IMG/VR virus record: IMGVR_UViG_3300032238_000599
Location: 1-64,000 of that record
Strand: one strand, 5' to 3'
Length of the DNA: 64,000 nucleotides
Source: a virus
Part shown: one piece after another, positions 1 through 7,008 of the stretch
How positions within the stretch are numbered: position 1 is the stretch's first letter
How the letters are laid out: the number at the start of each line of letters is the position of its first letter
Program-made: the position numbers and the translations under genes
The notes under the pieces: generated by a model
Seen by the model: the letters and a program-made list of their open reading frames with translations, nothing else
What the model was told of the DNA's origin: nothing
The model's database searches: none

Positions 1-431
1 AATGGATCCTCTTTGAAAAATGTATGCGTGGTGATACCAGTGATAATGTCTTCTCGGCGTATCCAGGTGTGCGTACTAAAGGTTCTAAAAACAAAGTGGG
101 TCTTACTGAAGCGTTCGAAGATCGTAAAAGCCGCGGATTTTCGTGGAACAATCTCATGCTTCAGAGATGGGTTGACCATAACGGACAAGAACATCGTGTC
201 TTAGATGATTACGAACGTAACAGAGTTCTTATCGATCTAGCACATCAACCCGATAACATTAAAGCTCTTATTAAAGAAACTATTAACGCAGGTGCTGTAC
301 CTAAAGACGTTAGTCAGGTTGGAATTAAATTATTAAAGTTTTGTAATCTTTATGATTTAACTAAAATTGCAGACAGCGTACAACTATATGCAGAACCATT
401 TCAAGCAAAGTACCCAGGAGAATCAACATGA
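1..431 (+). CDS. rnh: RNase H / 5'-3' exonuclease, C-terminal part (5' end outside window)
   Basis: The frame is open from base 3, before the first ATG at 24, so this is the tail of a longer gene cut by the window edge. About 142 residues remain. They begin with a CMRGDTSDN segment, the metal-binding aspartate region of FEN/T4 RNase H-type nucleases, and continue with YERNRVLIDL and PDNIKALI, which match the corresponding region of T4 RNase H from memory. In T4 this enzyme removes RNA primers and adjoining DNA from lagging-strand fragments. The stop overlaps the next start (ATGA at 428-431), suggesting translational coupling. Confidence 0.8.
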   Translation, partial: WILFEKCMRGDTSDNVFSAYPGVRTKGSKNKVGLTEAFEDRKSRGFSWNNLMLQRWVDHNGQEHRVLDDYERNRVLIDLAHQPDNIKALIKETINAGAVPKDVSQVGIKLLKFCNLYDLTKIADSVQLYAEPFQAKYPGEST

Positions 432-904
432 CAGACTTACACGCAAAACCCGTTATTGACGGTAAATTTTGGATCATCGAACAAAACGGAGTTAAAGTCG
501 GACTTCTACATAAAAAAGAAAATAACAAATTTATGTTAAGTTCAACTGAAGGTGAGAAAACATTTAACAAGAAAGATGATCTTGTTAAACAGTTTGGAAA
601 AGATTTTTTCTTACCTAAAGTTAAAACAACTACCAATGCTGTTGAAGAAGATCACGAATGCCACGGTTATCCAACTAGTTCAAAACCATATAATGCTATG
701 TATGATGTTCGACGTAAGCTACCATTGTTTACTAAATCAGGTGCTAGTAAGAGTTTATACTGTGCAGGGTACTATGTAATTAAATTTGACAAAGGCTGGG
801 TTAAATCATTCTGCCCCAAATTGATTACTATTGAACGCTATCCTTACAAAGGTCCATTTACTAGTGACATTGAAATGAAACAGGTATTAAGTAATGTCAA
901 ATAA
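428..904 (+). CDS. conserved phage protein of unknown function (158 aa)
   Basis: I do not recognise a function. The start is fixed by a 4-nt ATGA overlap with the upstream RNase H stop, and the 3' end overlaps the next gene by 11 nt, so it lies in a tight replication-side operon. The protein is soluble, lysine-rich, and has no signal peptide or membrane segment. The first half (WIIEQNGVKVGLL, then KFMLSSTEGEKTF) reads like a small beta-sheet domain. The second half holds C(77), H(79) and two further cysteines (CAGYY, SFCPK), which could bind metal, but the spacing is not a standard zinc finger. It may be a T4-like core hypothetical linked to replication; this rests on position only. Confidence 0.7.
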   Translation: MTDLHAKPVIDGKFWIIEQNGVKVGLLHKKENNKFMLSSTEGEKTFNKKDDLVKQFGKDFFLPKVKTTTNAVEEDHECHGYPTSSKPYNAMYDVRRKLPLFTKSGASKSLYCAGYYVIKFDKGWVKSFCPKLITIERYPYKGPFTSDIEMKQVLSNVK

Positions 905-1142
905 TACTATTAATACCATTCCTATTCAGTCATTTATACAACAAGTAAAATCGGCTGAAATGAGTCAACAACGTGAAATTCGGTTGGATATAAAAACAGC
1001 TAAAGTACTAGCCTTAACATTAGGCGAAGTTACCACTAAGCTAGCACAAGACTATGACGAATTGTTTAGTAAACTGCGTCAAAGTTCGGATAATCAAGTC
1101 ATTAATGTAACAATGGATGGTGGTGGTTTCGCTGACAAATAG
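894..1142 (+). CDS. small conserved T4-like phage protein (82 aa)
   Basis: Unknown function. The 82 residues contain an amphipathic helical centre (IKTAKVLALTLGEVTTKL) followed by an acidic helix and a glycine-rich tail (DGGGFADK). The reading frame overlaps the preceding gene by 11 nt. Similar short proteins with an ALTLGEV-type segment occur in marine T4-like genomes as far as I recall, but no role is known to me. No membrane segment or cysteine pair is visible. Confidence 0.65.
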   Translation: MSNNTINTIPIQSFIQQVKSAEMSQQREIRLDIKTAKVLALTLGEVTTKLAQDYDELFSKLRQSSDNQVINVTMDGGGFADK

Positions 1143-1151
1143 GATAAATAT
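1143..1151 (+). promoter_or_regulatory. candidate late promoter (GATAAATAT)
   Basis: An ATAAATAT element lies 27 bases upstream of the ATG at 1178, in the 35-bp gap after the preceding stop. It matches the element found upstream of many structural genes in this window and the T4 late-promoter -10 type. It suggests that 1178-1854 is also transcribed late. Confidence 0.45.
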
Positions 1152-1177
1152 ATGCGTATATTACTTGGATACGCATT

Positions 1178-1462
1178 ATGTCGAGACCGAAACCAAAAGT
1201 ACTGTTAGAGTACGTTAATAAGAAAAATTATAAAAGTGAACAGATCCTAGAGTCGGAAGCCATCTGGGCTGTTTTCTATAAGGGTAAACCTTTTAATTTA
1301 AAAAGTTCTAATAATCTTACCAGTTACCCTGGTCCTAAATATAAAAAAGTTTCTTTTAGTAATCCAGGACATGCAATTAATTTAGCTAAAAAGCTAAACC
1401 TTACCTTTGGTTGTCAAGACTTCACTGTAGTCGAGTTAACTGAAGGTCGAATAATAAAATGA
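1178..1462 (+). CDS. small basic conserved protein (94 aa)
   Basis: Function not recognised. It is a basic, single-domain protein of 94 residues with no membrane segment or signal peptide. A central KGKPFNLKSSNN stretch is followed by a C-terminal HAINLAKKLN helix and a short VVEL strand. It overlaps the next gene by 4 nt (ATGA at 1459-1462). The gap before it carries a candidate late promoter, so it may belong to a small late unit with the following gene. Its basic charge could mean nucleic-acid contact, but nothing specific supports this. Confidence 0.6.
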   Translation: MSRPKPKVLLEYVNKKNYKSEQILESEAIWAVFYKGKPFNLKSSNNLTSYPGPKYKKVSFSNPGHAINLAKKLNLTFGCQDFTVVELTEGRIIK

Positions 1463-1854
1463 TTGATCAAGAAACCTACACTAAAATATTTTTAAAAGAG
1501 TGGGGCAAGACAACTGATCAGGCCAATATTAAAATGTACACACGTACATGGTGGCAAAATACAAGAACTAAAGATGGCGGTGGATTACGCTTAACTGATA
1601 AGGGTTATGAATTTTTAGTTGGTACTTTAGAGTTACGAGAGTACGAAATTCCATTTACCGATCCGATTGATCTAAGTCCACAGACAATTATCTTTTTGGA
1701 CAGATTTATCGATTGCCCGTACTATCTTACTAACATGAGTATCACGGTATTTTCGGAAAAAAAACATTTTGAGCTTTACATGTTCTCAGATGATATCCGA
1801 AAATTTGGTATTGTAAAAGCTATTAACAAGCTCAAAAAATCCGAAGAAGAATAG
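1459..1854 (+). CDS. conserved phage protein of unknown function (131 aa)
   Basis: Unknown. The 131 residues include an aromatic N-terminal part (TRTWWQNTRTK) and a mid-section LTDKGYEFL resembling the edge of a winged-helix fold, followed by SPQTIIFLDRF and a charged C-terminal helix (INKLKKSEEE). The start overlaps the upstream stop by 4 nt. The stop codon lies inside a TAGCCAA-A-TTGGCTA palindrome. A DNA-binding or regulatory role is conceivable from the winged-helix-like patch but is not established. Confidence 0.6.
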   Translation: MIDQETYTKIFLKEWGKTTDQANIKMYTRTWWQNTRTKDGGGLRLTDKGYEFLVGTLELREYEIPFTDPIDLSPQTIIFLDRFIDCPYYLTNMSITVFSEKKHFELYMFSDDIRKFGIVKAINKLKKSEEE

Positions 1855-1866
1855 CCAAATTGGCTA
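1852..1866. promoter_or_regulatory. 15-bp palindrome overlapping a stop codon, just upstream of a promoter
   Basis: TAGCCAA and TTGGCTA are perfect 7-base arms around one central A. The left arm includes the TAG stop of the upstream gene, and the right arm ends 8 bases before the -35 box at 1875. There is no T-run, so it is not a classical intrinsic terminator. An operator is possible. Confidence 0.35.
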
Positions 1867-1874
1867 AAATTGTG

Positions 1875-1903
1875 TTGACACTAACTAGGTTAGGCACTAT
1901 AAT
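1875..1903 (+). promoter_or_regulatory. consensus sigma70 promoter for the MoxR-like ATPase gene
   Basis: TTGACA (1875-1880), a 17-nt spacer and TATAAT (1898-1903) form a perfect bacterial consensus promoter, 55 bases before the ATG at 1958. A 7-bp inverted repeat (ACTAACT at 1880-1886, AGTTAGT at 1916-1922) brackets the -10 box and predicted start site. It should be readable by unmodified host RNA polymerase, so early or constitutive expression is inferred. Confidence 0.85.
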
Positions 1904-1957
1904 AACTACATAGACAGTTAGTTCTTAACATATTTTTTTTCAACAACAGGAGTTTTT

Positions 1958-3049
1958 ATGGCAGAGATTGTTAGCCGCACAGTTGGTCCTAAGGGTGCAA
2001 TGAAGGGTATTCGTAAATCATTTAGCGCCAAACGTCCAATCTTTTTGTGGGGTCCTCCCGGTATTGGTAAAAGCGACATTGTACACCAAATCGGTGAATC
2101 GATCGAAGCTCACGTAATTGACGTTCGTTTAAGTCTTTGGGAACCTACAGATATTAAAGGTATTCCGTATTTTGATTCAAACTCAAGCACAATGCGTTGG
2201 GCTCCGCCTATTGAATTGCCTAGTCCAGAGCTTGCGGCTAAGCATAAAAAGATTGTTCTGTTCTTGGATGAAATGAACAGTGCCGCTCCTAGCGTACAGG
2301 CCGCGGCTTATCAGCTTATTCTTAACCGCAAAGTTGGTACTTATCACTTACCCGACAATGTGCTCATTGTTGCCGCTGGTAACCGCGAAACTGACAAGGG
2401 CGTTACTTATCGTATGCCTGCTCCGTTGGCTAACCGCTTCCTGCACTTAGAAATGCGTGTAGACTTTGATGACTGGTCAATGTGGGCCACTGACAATCGT
2501 ATTCACAAAGACGTTGTTGGTTTCTTGACTTTCTCTAAGAAAGATCTGTACGATTTCGATCCAAAATCTGCATCACGTGCATTTGCTACTCCTCGTTCTT
2601 GGACTTTTGTTAGTCAATTGCTTGAAGATGACGATACAGATAACGAAACTTTGGCAGACTTAATCTGCGGTACTGTTGGCGAAGGTCTTGCTGTTAAGTT
2701 TATGGCACACCGTAAAGTATCAGGAAAAATGCCTAATCCAACTGATATCCTTAAAGGTAAGGTTAAGAAAATGGAGTCAAAAGAGATTTCAGCAATGTAC
2801 TCTTTAACTGTATCATTGTGCTATGAGCTCAAAGATGCCGCTGACAAAAATGCCAAAGATTGGAATGATCAAGTTAACTACTTCTTCCAATTTATGATGG
2901 ATAATTTTGAAACAGAATTAGTTGTCATGGGCACTAAACTTGCATTAACACAATACAAGTTGCCATTAGATCCAGATGAGATTAAATGCTTTGACGACTT
3001 CCATGCTAAGTTTGGCAAGTATATTGCACAGGCTACTGAGAAGAATTGA
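1958..3049 (+). CDS. MoxR-type AAA+ ATPase
   Basis: A 363-residue AAA+ ATPase. Walker A GPPGIGKS is at residues 32-39, Walker B LFLDEMN at 101-107, the sensor-1 region AAGNR at 139-143, and an ANRF segment near 157 probably holds the arginine finger. MoxR ATPases act as chaperones that insert metals into, or remodel, partners carrying a von Willebrand factor A domain, and the next gene encodes such a partner. The gene has its own consensus sigma70 promoter and an ACAGGAG ribosome-binding site about 7 bases before the ATG. Similar pairs occur in aquatic T4-like phages as far as I recall, with no known phage role. No membrane segment is seen. Confidence 0.9.
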   Translation: MAEIVSRTVGPKGAMKGIRKSFSAKRPIFLWGPPGIGKSDIVHQIGESIEAHVIDVRLSLWEPTDIKGIPYFDSNSSTMRWAPPIELPSPELAAKHKKIVLFLDEMNSAAPSVQAAAYQLILNRKVGTYHLPDNVLIVAAGNRETDKGVTYRMPAPLANRFLHLEMRVDFDDWSMWATDNRIHKDVVGFLTFSKKDLYDFDPKSASRAFATPRSWTFVSQLLEDDDTDNETLADLICGTVGEGLAVKFMAHRKVSGKMPNPTDILKGKVKKMESKEISAMYSLTVSLCYELKDAADKNAKDWNDQVNYFFQFMMDNFETELVVMGTKLALTQYKLPLDPDEIKCFDDFHAKFGKYIAQATEKN

Positions 3050-3065
3050 TCTTCAAACAAGTCGA

Positions 3066-3094
3066 TTGACACCTCCTTTGGGAGGTGTTATAAT
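3066..3094 (+). promoter_or_regulatory. consensus sigma70 promoter whose spacer is a perfect inverted repeat
   Basis: TTGACA (3066-3071), a 17-nt spacer and TATAAT (3089-3094) match the consensus exactly. The spacer is almost wholly occupied by ACACCTCC-TTTG-GGAGGTGT (3069-3088), an 8-bp perfect inverted repeat with a 4-nt loop that also covers the end of the -35 box. The ATG at 3124 follows a TTAGGAG ribosome-binding site. The repeat may be an operator, a terminator for the upstream gene, or both. Confidence 0.85.
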
Positions 3095-3123
3095 ATATAC
3101 ATATAGCAAATTTAGGAGCAAAA

Positions 3124-4320
3124 ATGGCACATAGTTTAGACCCAATTGTAGACAAGATTATTGTAGCTCGTGTTGGCTTGTTACTACGTCACCCGTTCTT
3201 TGGTAACATGGCTACACGTCTTAAAATTGAAGACGGCACTGATTGGTTACCTACTGCGGCAACAGACGGTCGTACACTTTACTACAATCGAGATTTCTTT
3301 GCAGACTTAACTCCTAAACAAGTTGAGTTTGTTGTAGCACACGAAATCTTACACAATGTATTTGATCACCTTAGTCGTGTTGAAGGACGTAAAAAGAATA
3401 TTTGGAATGCCGCGGCTGATTATGCTGTTAACGGCCAATTGATTAGAGACCGTATCGGTGAGCAACCTCCTAAAATTAAAATTTTCCATGATACTAAACA
3501 TTATGGTAAAAGTGCTGAACAAATTTATGACGAAATTTATAACGACTTAGATGAGCAAGAACTTGCCGCATTAGGACAGTTACTTGACGAGCATGTTGAC
3601 TGGGGAGATCAAGATGGAAACGGTAAACCTGGACAACCTCAATACTCAAAAGAAGAGCTTAAAAAGATTCGAGACGAAGTTCGTGATGCAGTAATGCAAG
3701 CGGCCAGTGCCGCAGGTGCAGGAAATGTTCCAGGTAACATTCAACGCATGATTAAAGAACTTACTGAGCCTAAGATGAACTGGCGTGAAATTCTGCGCCA
3801 GCAAATCCAAAGCACAATTAAAAACGACTTTAGCTTTATGCGTCCAAGCCGTAAAGGCTGGCATACTGGTGCTATTTTACCAGGAACTAATTATGAAGAG
3901 ACTATTGACATCTGTGTAAGCATTGACATGTCTGGTTCTATCGGAGACGAACAAGCTAAAGACTTCTTGAGTGAAATTAAAGGCATTATGCAAGAGTATA
4001 AGGACTTTAAAATTAAACTGTGGTGCTTTGATACTAGCGTATACAACGAAGCCGATTACGATGGCTACACTATGGACGAGTTCGATGACTACGAGCCTAT
4101 GGGCGGTGGTGGTACCGAATTCGATGTTAACTGGGACTACATGAAAGAGCATGATATCCAACCTAAAAAGTTTATCATGTTCACAGACGGCTATCCATAT
4201 GGCTCTTGGGGTGACGAGAATTACTGCGATACAGTATTCATCATTCACGGTAACAATAAGATTGTTCCTCCATGGGGCAGTTATGGATACTATGAGCAAA
4301 ACGGTACGACTTCAAACTGA
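3124..4320 (+). CDS. VWA-domain protein with N-terminal HExxH metallopeptidase-like domain
   Basis: A 398-residue protein with two parts. The N-terminal part holds HEILH at residues 73-77, the zinc-binding motif of the metallopeptidase-like domain often fused to VWA domains (DUF2201-type), followed by NAAADYAVN. The C-terminal part is a von Willebrand A domain with the MIDAS motif DMSGS at 268-272, a later GGGGTEF threonine and FTDG aspartate. It is the expected client of the upstream MoxR ATPase; in cellular systems such pairs remodel or metallate target proteins. It has its own consensus promoter. The 3' end overlaps the next reading frame by 29 nt. Whether the HExxH site is active cannot be told from sequence. 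Confidence 0.85.
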   Translation: MAHSLDPIVDKIIVARVGLLLRHPFFGNMATRLKIEDGTDWLPTAATDGRTLYYNRDFFADLTPKQVEFVVAHEILHNVFDHLSRVEGRKKNIWNAAADYAVNGQLIRDRIGEQPPKIKIFHDTKHYGKSAEQIYDEIYNDLDEQELAALGQLLDEHVDWGDQDGNGKPGQPQYSKEELKKIRDEVRDAVMQAASAAGAGNVPGNIQRMIKELTEPKMNWREILRQQIQSTIKNDFSFMRPSRKGWHTGAILPGTNYEETIDICVSIDMSGSIGDEQAKDFLSEIKGIMQEYKDFKIKLWCFDTSVYNEADYDGYTMDEFDDYEPMGGGGTEFDVNWDYMKEHDIQPKKFIMFTDGYPYGSWGDENYCDTVFIIHGNNKIVPPWGSYGYYEQNGTTSN

Positions 4321-4846
4321 TGCATTCAGTGCCGGTCAGATTGAAAGTAAAATCTGGGCGGCTGAAGAATTAGAAAAAATAGCGGCCCATATTCATATTC
4401 TTAGGATTACAATCTTAGGAGGATGGTATGGGCTTCTTCATTTTATTCTCAAGTCTCGTGGGCGTCAAATGATCGAGTGGTGTCGAAGTTACGATCTTGA
4501 TGCGAGTGCGTGTGCCGGTGCTAATGCAATTAATAACACTTGGGAAATTCAAGACTGGAAGTTTAGAGCAACTCCAGCAGATGCTAATACATTAAAATAT
4601 GATGATGGTACTAATTGTATCATCAACACCTCAACAGAACATTTTAACAGTCAAGATTGGTTTAGCAATATACCCGAAGGAATGTTATGTGTTCTTCAAG
4701 GTAATGATTTAGATATCGAAGATCATATAAATCGCCCTAGTAACTTAGAGCATTTTAAAAAAATGTATCCGTTGCAAGTTTTATTATTTGCAGGCGAGAA
4801 AAAATTTGATAATTACACACGATATATGATAATAGGTCACAAATAA
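4292..4846 (+). CDS. class I SAM methyltransferase-like protein
   Basis: The frame is open from 4151, but the supported start is ATG 4292 (MSKTVRLQTDAF), inside the end of the VWA gene. The 184 residues resemble a conserved marine T4-phage protein: a GGWYGLLHFIL segment at the usual motif I position, RSYDLDASA ending strand 2 with acidic residues, an INTSTEHF motif resembling motif IV, and FDNYTRYMIIG at the end. These suggest a Rossmann-fold SAM-dependent methyltransferase. The substrate is unknown. Motif I is not a classical GxGxG, so binding of SAM is inferred rather than shown. The stop directly abuts the next ATG. Confidence 0.55.
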   Translation: MSKTVRLQTDAFSAGQIESKIWAAEELEKIAAHIHILRITILGGWYGLLHFILKSRGRQMIEWCRSYDLDASACAGANAINNTWEIQDWKFRATPADANTLKYDDGTNCIINTSTEHFNSQDWFSNIPEGMLCVLQGNDLDIEDHINRPSNLEHFKKMYPLQVLLFAGEKKFDNYTRYMIIGHK

Positions 4847-5128
4847 ATGGCAATAAAAAACGGAAAACCTAACCCTTTAAATTATTTTGATCTTAGGAGA
4901 GTTGACTTTCCTGCAACACAATTTCATTATACAACTGTGTCAAAATATTCACCTATGATAGTTAAACAGTTAAATTCTTGGATTTATGCAAATTTAAATA
5001 GTAGATATTACATAGGGCAAGATATAGAAATAGATAACCATACTAATTCAATAGTATACATAACTAAAATTGGATTTGAGCAAGAGAAAGAATTAAGCTT
5101 CTTCAAAATTGCAGGTCCACAAATTTAA
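4847..5128 (+). CDS. small protein of unknown function (93 aa)
   Basis: Not recognised. It starts at the base after the upstream TAA, without a clear ribosome-binding site, so translation probably depends on coupling. The 93 residues are mixed, with a tyrosine-rich middle (NLNSRYYIGQDIEID) and a C-terminal FFKIAGP strand. No membrane segment, signal peptide or cysteine is visible. It could be a partner of the methyltransferase-like protein, by position only. Confidence 0.55.
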   Translation: MAIKNGKPNPLNYFDLRRVDFPATQFHYTTVSKYSPMIVKQLNSWIYANLNSRYYIGQDIEIDNHTNSIVYITKIGFEQEKELSFFKIAGPQI

Positions 5129-5170
5129 ACTAGATAATTATATGTGTACTTTATGTACAAAGGAGAAATT

Positions 5171-5401
5171 ATGACTGAACAAGTAGAAAAACAAGAACAA
5201 CCAGCACAAGACAAAAACGACACTGAATTAAATATCAGTGATCTTAATGCTATGAAATTAATCATAGATGTTGCTAGTTCTCGTGGTGCGTTTAAGCCAA
5301 ACGAAATGGTGTTAGTTGGACAAACATATTCTAAACTAACTGCATTCTTAGATGCTGTGGCTAAACAATCACAACAGCAACAACCACCAACAGGAGCTTA
5401 A
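5171..5401 (+). CDS. small conserved phage protein (76 aa)
   Basis: An upstream in-frame ATG at 5144 exists, but the ATG at 5171 is preceded by AAAGGAG at good spacing, giving a 76-residue product that begins MTEQVEKQEQ. A polar, glutamine-rich N-terminus leads to a helical core (LNAMKLIIDVASSRGAF, then LVGQTYSKLTAFLDAV) and a glutamine/proline tail. This type of short protein with a KLxAFLDAV helix recurs in marine T4-like phages as far as I recall; no function is known to me. It lies 1 base before the next gene. Confidence 0.65.
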   Translation: MTEQVEKQEQPAQDKNDTELNISDLNAMKLIIDVASSRGAFKPNEMVLVGQTYSKLTAFLDAVAKQSQQQQPPTGA

Positions 5402-5402
5402 T

Positions 5403-6014
5403 ATGGCTGACTTAAAACACGTAGGTCGTGTAAAGGCAAACGGACGTAAATGTCTTATTGCATATCGTACACTACCCGGCGATGCGTATCATTGCTTAAT
5501 TGTACCAACAGAAAATCTTCGAGATGATCAGCACGATTCTATTATTAATCTAGTTAATAGTCCTGCTGGACAAGATGCAAACGAATTTGCAGAAGTGTTA
5601 GCACGTACTAATTTTCCAGACGGAAGCATTATGTTAGCTAAACTTCACGTTGAAGGCAGATTTATTAAAATGCCAACAGATCAAATTGAAGTAACTCCAA
5701 ACCCTCAATTTACACTATCTTTAGCAGAACTTAATAGTATTATTGCAGAGCAACGCGGTGTTAGCGTTTCGGACCTTGCTATTATGCCGGGCGACAATGA
5801 CGATAAACTAAAAGACGGTGCTGTTGAAGTTCAAGAAGTACTTAAAGAAGTTAAAGATCTTAGCCCGCCACAGGGTCTCGAAGGATTAACATCTGAAGAA
5901 CGTGCAAGTCGACTACGCAGTGAAGCTGATCGTCTATACAAAGAAGCCGCAAAGTTACGCAAAGAAGCAGAAGATCTTGCTCCTACTAAGAAAAAGGTCA
6001 AAGAAGAGGCGTGA
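5403..6014 (+). CDS. conserved phage protein with charged C-terminal coiled coil (203 aa)
   Basis: The start is taken at ATG 5403, preceded by AGGAG; the open frame reaches back to 5352 but that segment overlaps the previous gene and is low-complexity. The N-terminal about 110 residues look like a compact beta-rich domain (RKCLIAYRTLPGD, then HCLIVPTENL). The C-terminal about 60 residues form a charged helix (ASRLRSEADRLYKEAAKL). No enzyme motif is seen. The stop overlaps the GTG start of the next gene (GTGA), implying coupling. Function unknown; similar proteins occur in cyanophage genomes as I recall. Confidence 0.65.
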   Translation: MADLKHVGRVKANGRKCLIAYRTLPGDAYHCLIVPTENLRDDQHDSIINLVNSPAGQDANEFAEVLARTNFPDGSIMLAKLHVEGRFIKMPTDQIEVTPNPQFTLSLAELNSIIAEQRGVSVSDLAIMPGDNDDKLKDGAVEVQEVLKEVKDLSPPQGLEGLTSEERASRLRSEADRLYKEAAKLRKEAEDLAPTKKKVKEEA

Positions 6015-6331
6015 CGAAACATGGGAAGTCTCTTCCCAAAGAAGTTATTGATCATTGGCCTGAAGTATTTAGTGAGATAAAACTCAACGTAGTACCTCTC
6101 AGGTATTTACATGCTATAATAGTAACTTTTAAAGACGGAAAAATTTGGGAAATTAAAATGAACGAACAGGGCCAAAAGCCCGACTGGGATGAACTTGAAA
6201 AGAACATCCAAGAAATGTTTCGTACTTACGAAGAATCTATTGAAAATATAGATTTTCGTCTTGATACCGAAAAGGTTAAAAAAGATGTTATTAAAGCGTC
6301 TCAAAAATTTTTAAAAAAGAAAAAACTATGA
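6011..6331 (+). CDS. small conserved phage protein, GTG start (106 aa)
   Basis: The GTG at 6011 overlaps the upstream TGA by four bases, and the 3' end overlaps thyX by four bases (ATGA), so it lies in a coupled run. The 106 residues contain a compact alpha/beta N-terminal part (LRYLHAIIVTFKDGKIWEI) and a basic C-terminal helix ending KKKKL. No known motif is visible. It is probably cytoplasmic, with a role in the DNA-metabolism neighbourhood suggested only by its place before thyX. Confidence 0.65.
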   Translation: MTKHGKSLPKEVIDHWPEVFSEIKLNVVPLRYLHAIIVTFKDGKIWEIKMNEQGQKPDWDELEKNIQEMFRTYEESIENIDFRLDTEKVKKDVIKASQKFLKKKKL

Positions 6332-7008
6332 ATGTCAAACTTCTTTCTTATTCACAACCAACTACTGAGTTTGCAGACTTGGGAATTGCAGATGCACAAG
6401 AACTAATTGCCTATTGTGCTAGAGTATCTAATCCAAGTAATCAATTTAATACCGAAACTTCAGAAAAACTTATCAAATATCTTGTTAAGCATAAGCACTG
6501 GAGTCCTCTTGAAATGGTTTCAGCATGTATTGAGATTACAACTACTAGAGACATTGCTAGACAAATACTTAGACACAGAAGTTTCTCCTTCCAAGAGTTT
6601 AGTCAACGTTATGCTGATCCAACAAAAGATCTTAATTTTGTCCTTAGAGATGCTAGACGACAAGATCTTAAAAACAGACAAAATAGTGTAGTATTAGATT
6701 TAGAAACCGATGCAGATCGATTTTTAGCATCGCAATGGGAAAACATTCAAAAGGGTGTAATTACTAAGGCAAGAGAGGCATACGAATGGGCCATTGCCAA
6801 CGGCATTGCTAAGGAGCAGGCTCGTGCAGTATTACCAGAAGGATTAATTGAAAGTCGTTTATATATGAACGGCACATTACGTTCATGGATTCACTTTATT
6901 GAATTACGTAGTGCTAATGGCACACAACTAGAGCATCAAGAAGTTGCTATTGCATGTGCTCGAGTTATTGCTGAGATATTCCCGATGACTTTAGACTTTG
7001 TTGAGTAA
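6328..7008 (+). CDS. thyX: flavin-dependent thymidylate synthase ThyX
   Basis: A 226-residue ThyX. The diagnostic signature RHRSFSFQEFSQRY corresponds to RHRxxSxNExSxRY, with Q in place of the usual N, followed later by LPEGLIESRLYMNGTLRSWIHFIELR, the conserved C-terminal half that contributes to nucleotide binding. ThyX makes dTMP from dUMP using methylene-tetrahydrofolate, FAD and NADPH, supplying thymidine for an AT-rich phage genome. It is typical of marine T4-like phages. The start overlaps the preceding stop by 4 nt. Its 3' end overlaps by 44 nt the end of the convergent gene on the - strand. Confidence 0.95.
   Translation: MNVKLLSYSQPTTEFADLGIADAQELIAYCARVSNPSNQFNTETSEKLIKYLVKHKHWSPLEMVSACIEITTTRDIARQILRHRSFSFQEFSQRYADPTKDLNFVLRDARRQDLKNRQNSVVLDLETDADRFLASQWENIQKGVITKAREAYEWAIANGIAKEQARAVLPEGLIESRLYMNGTLRSWIHFIELRSANGTQLEHQEVAIACARVIAEIFPMTLDFVE

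Noticed and set aside
4151-4291. Longer start for the methyltransferase-like gene
   Set aside because: It would overlap the VWA gene by 170 bases; conserved sequence begins only at MSKTVRLQTD (4292).
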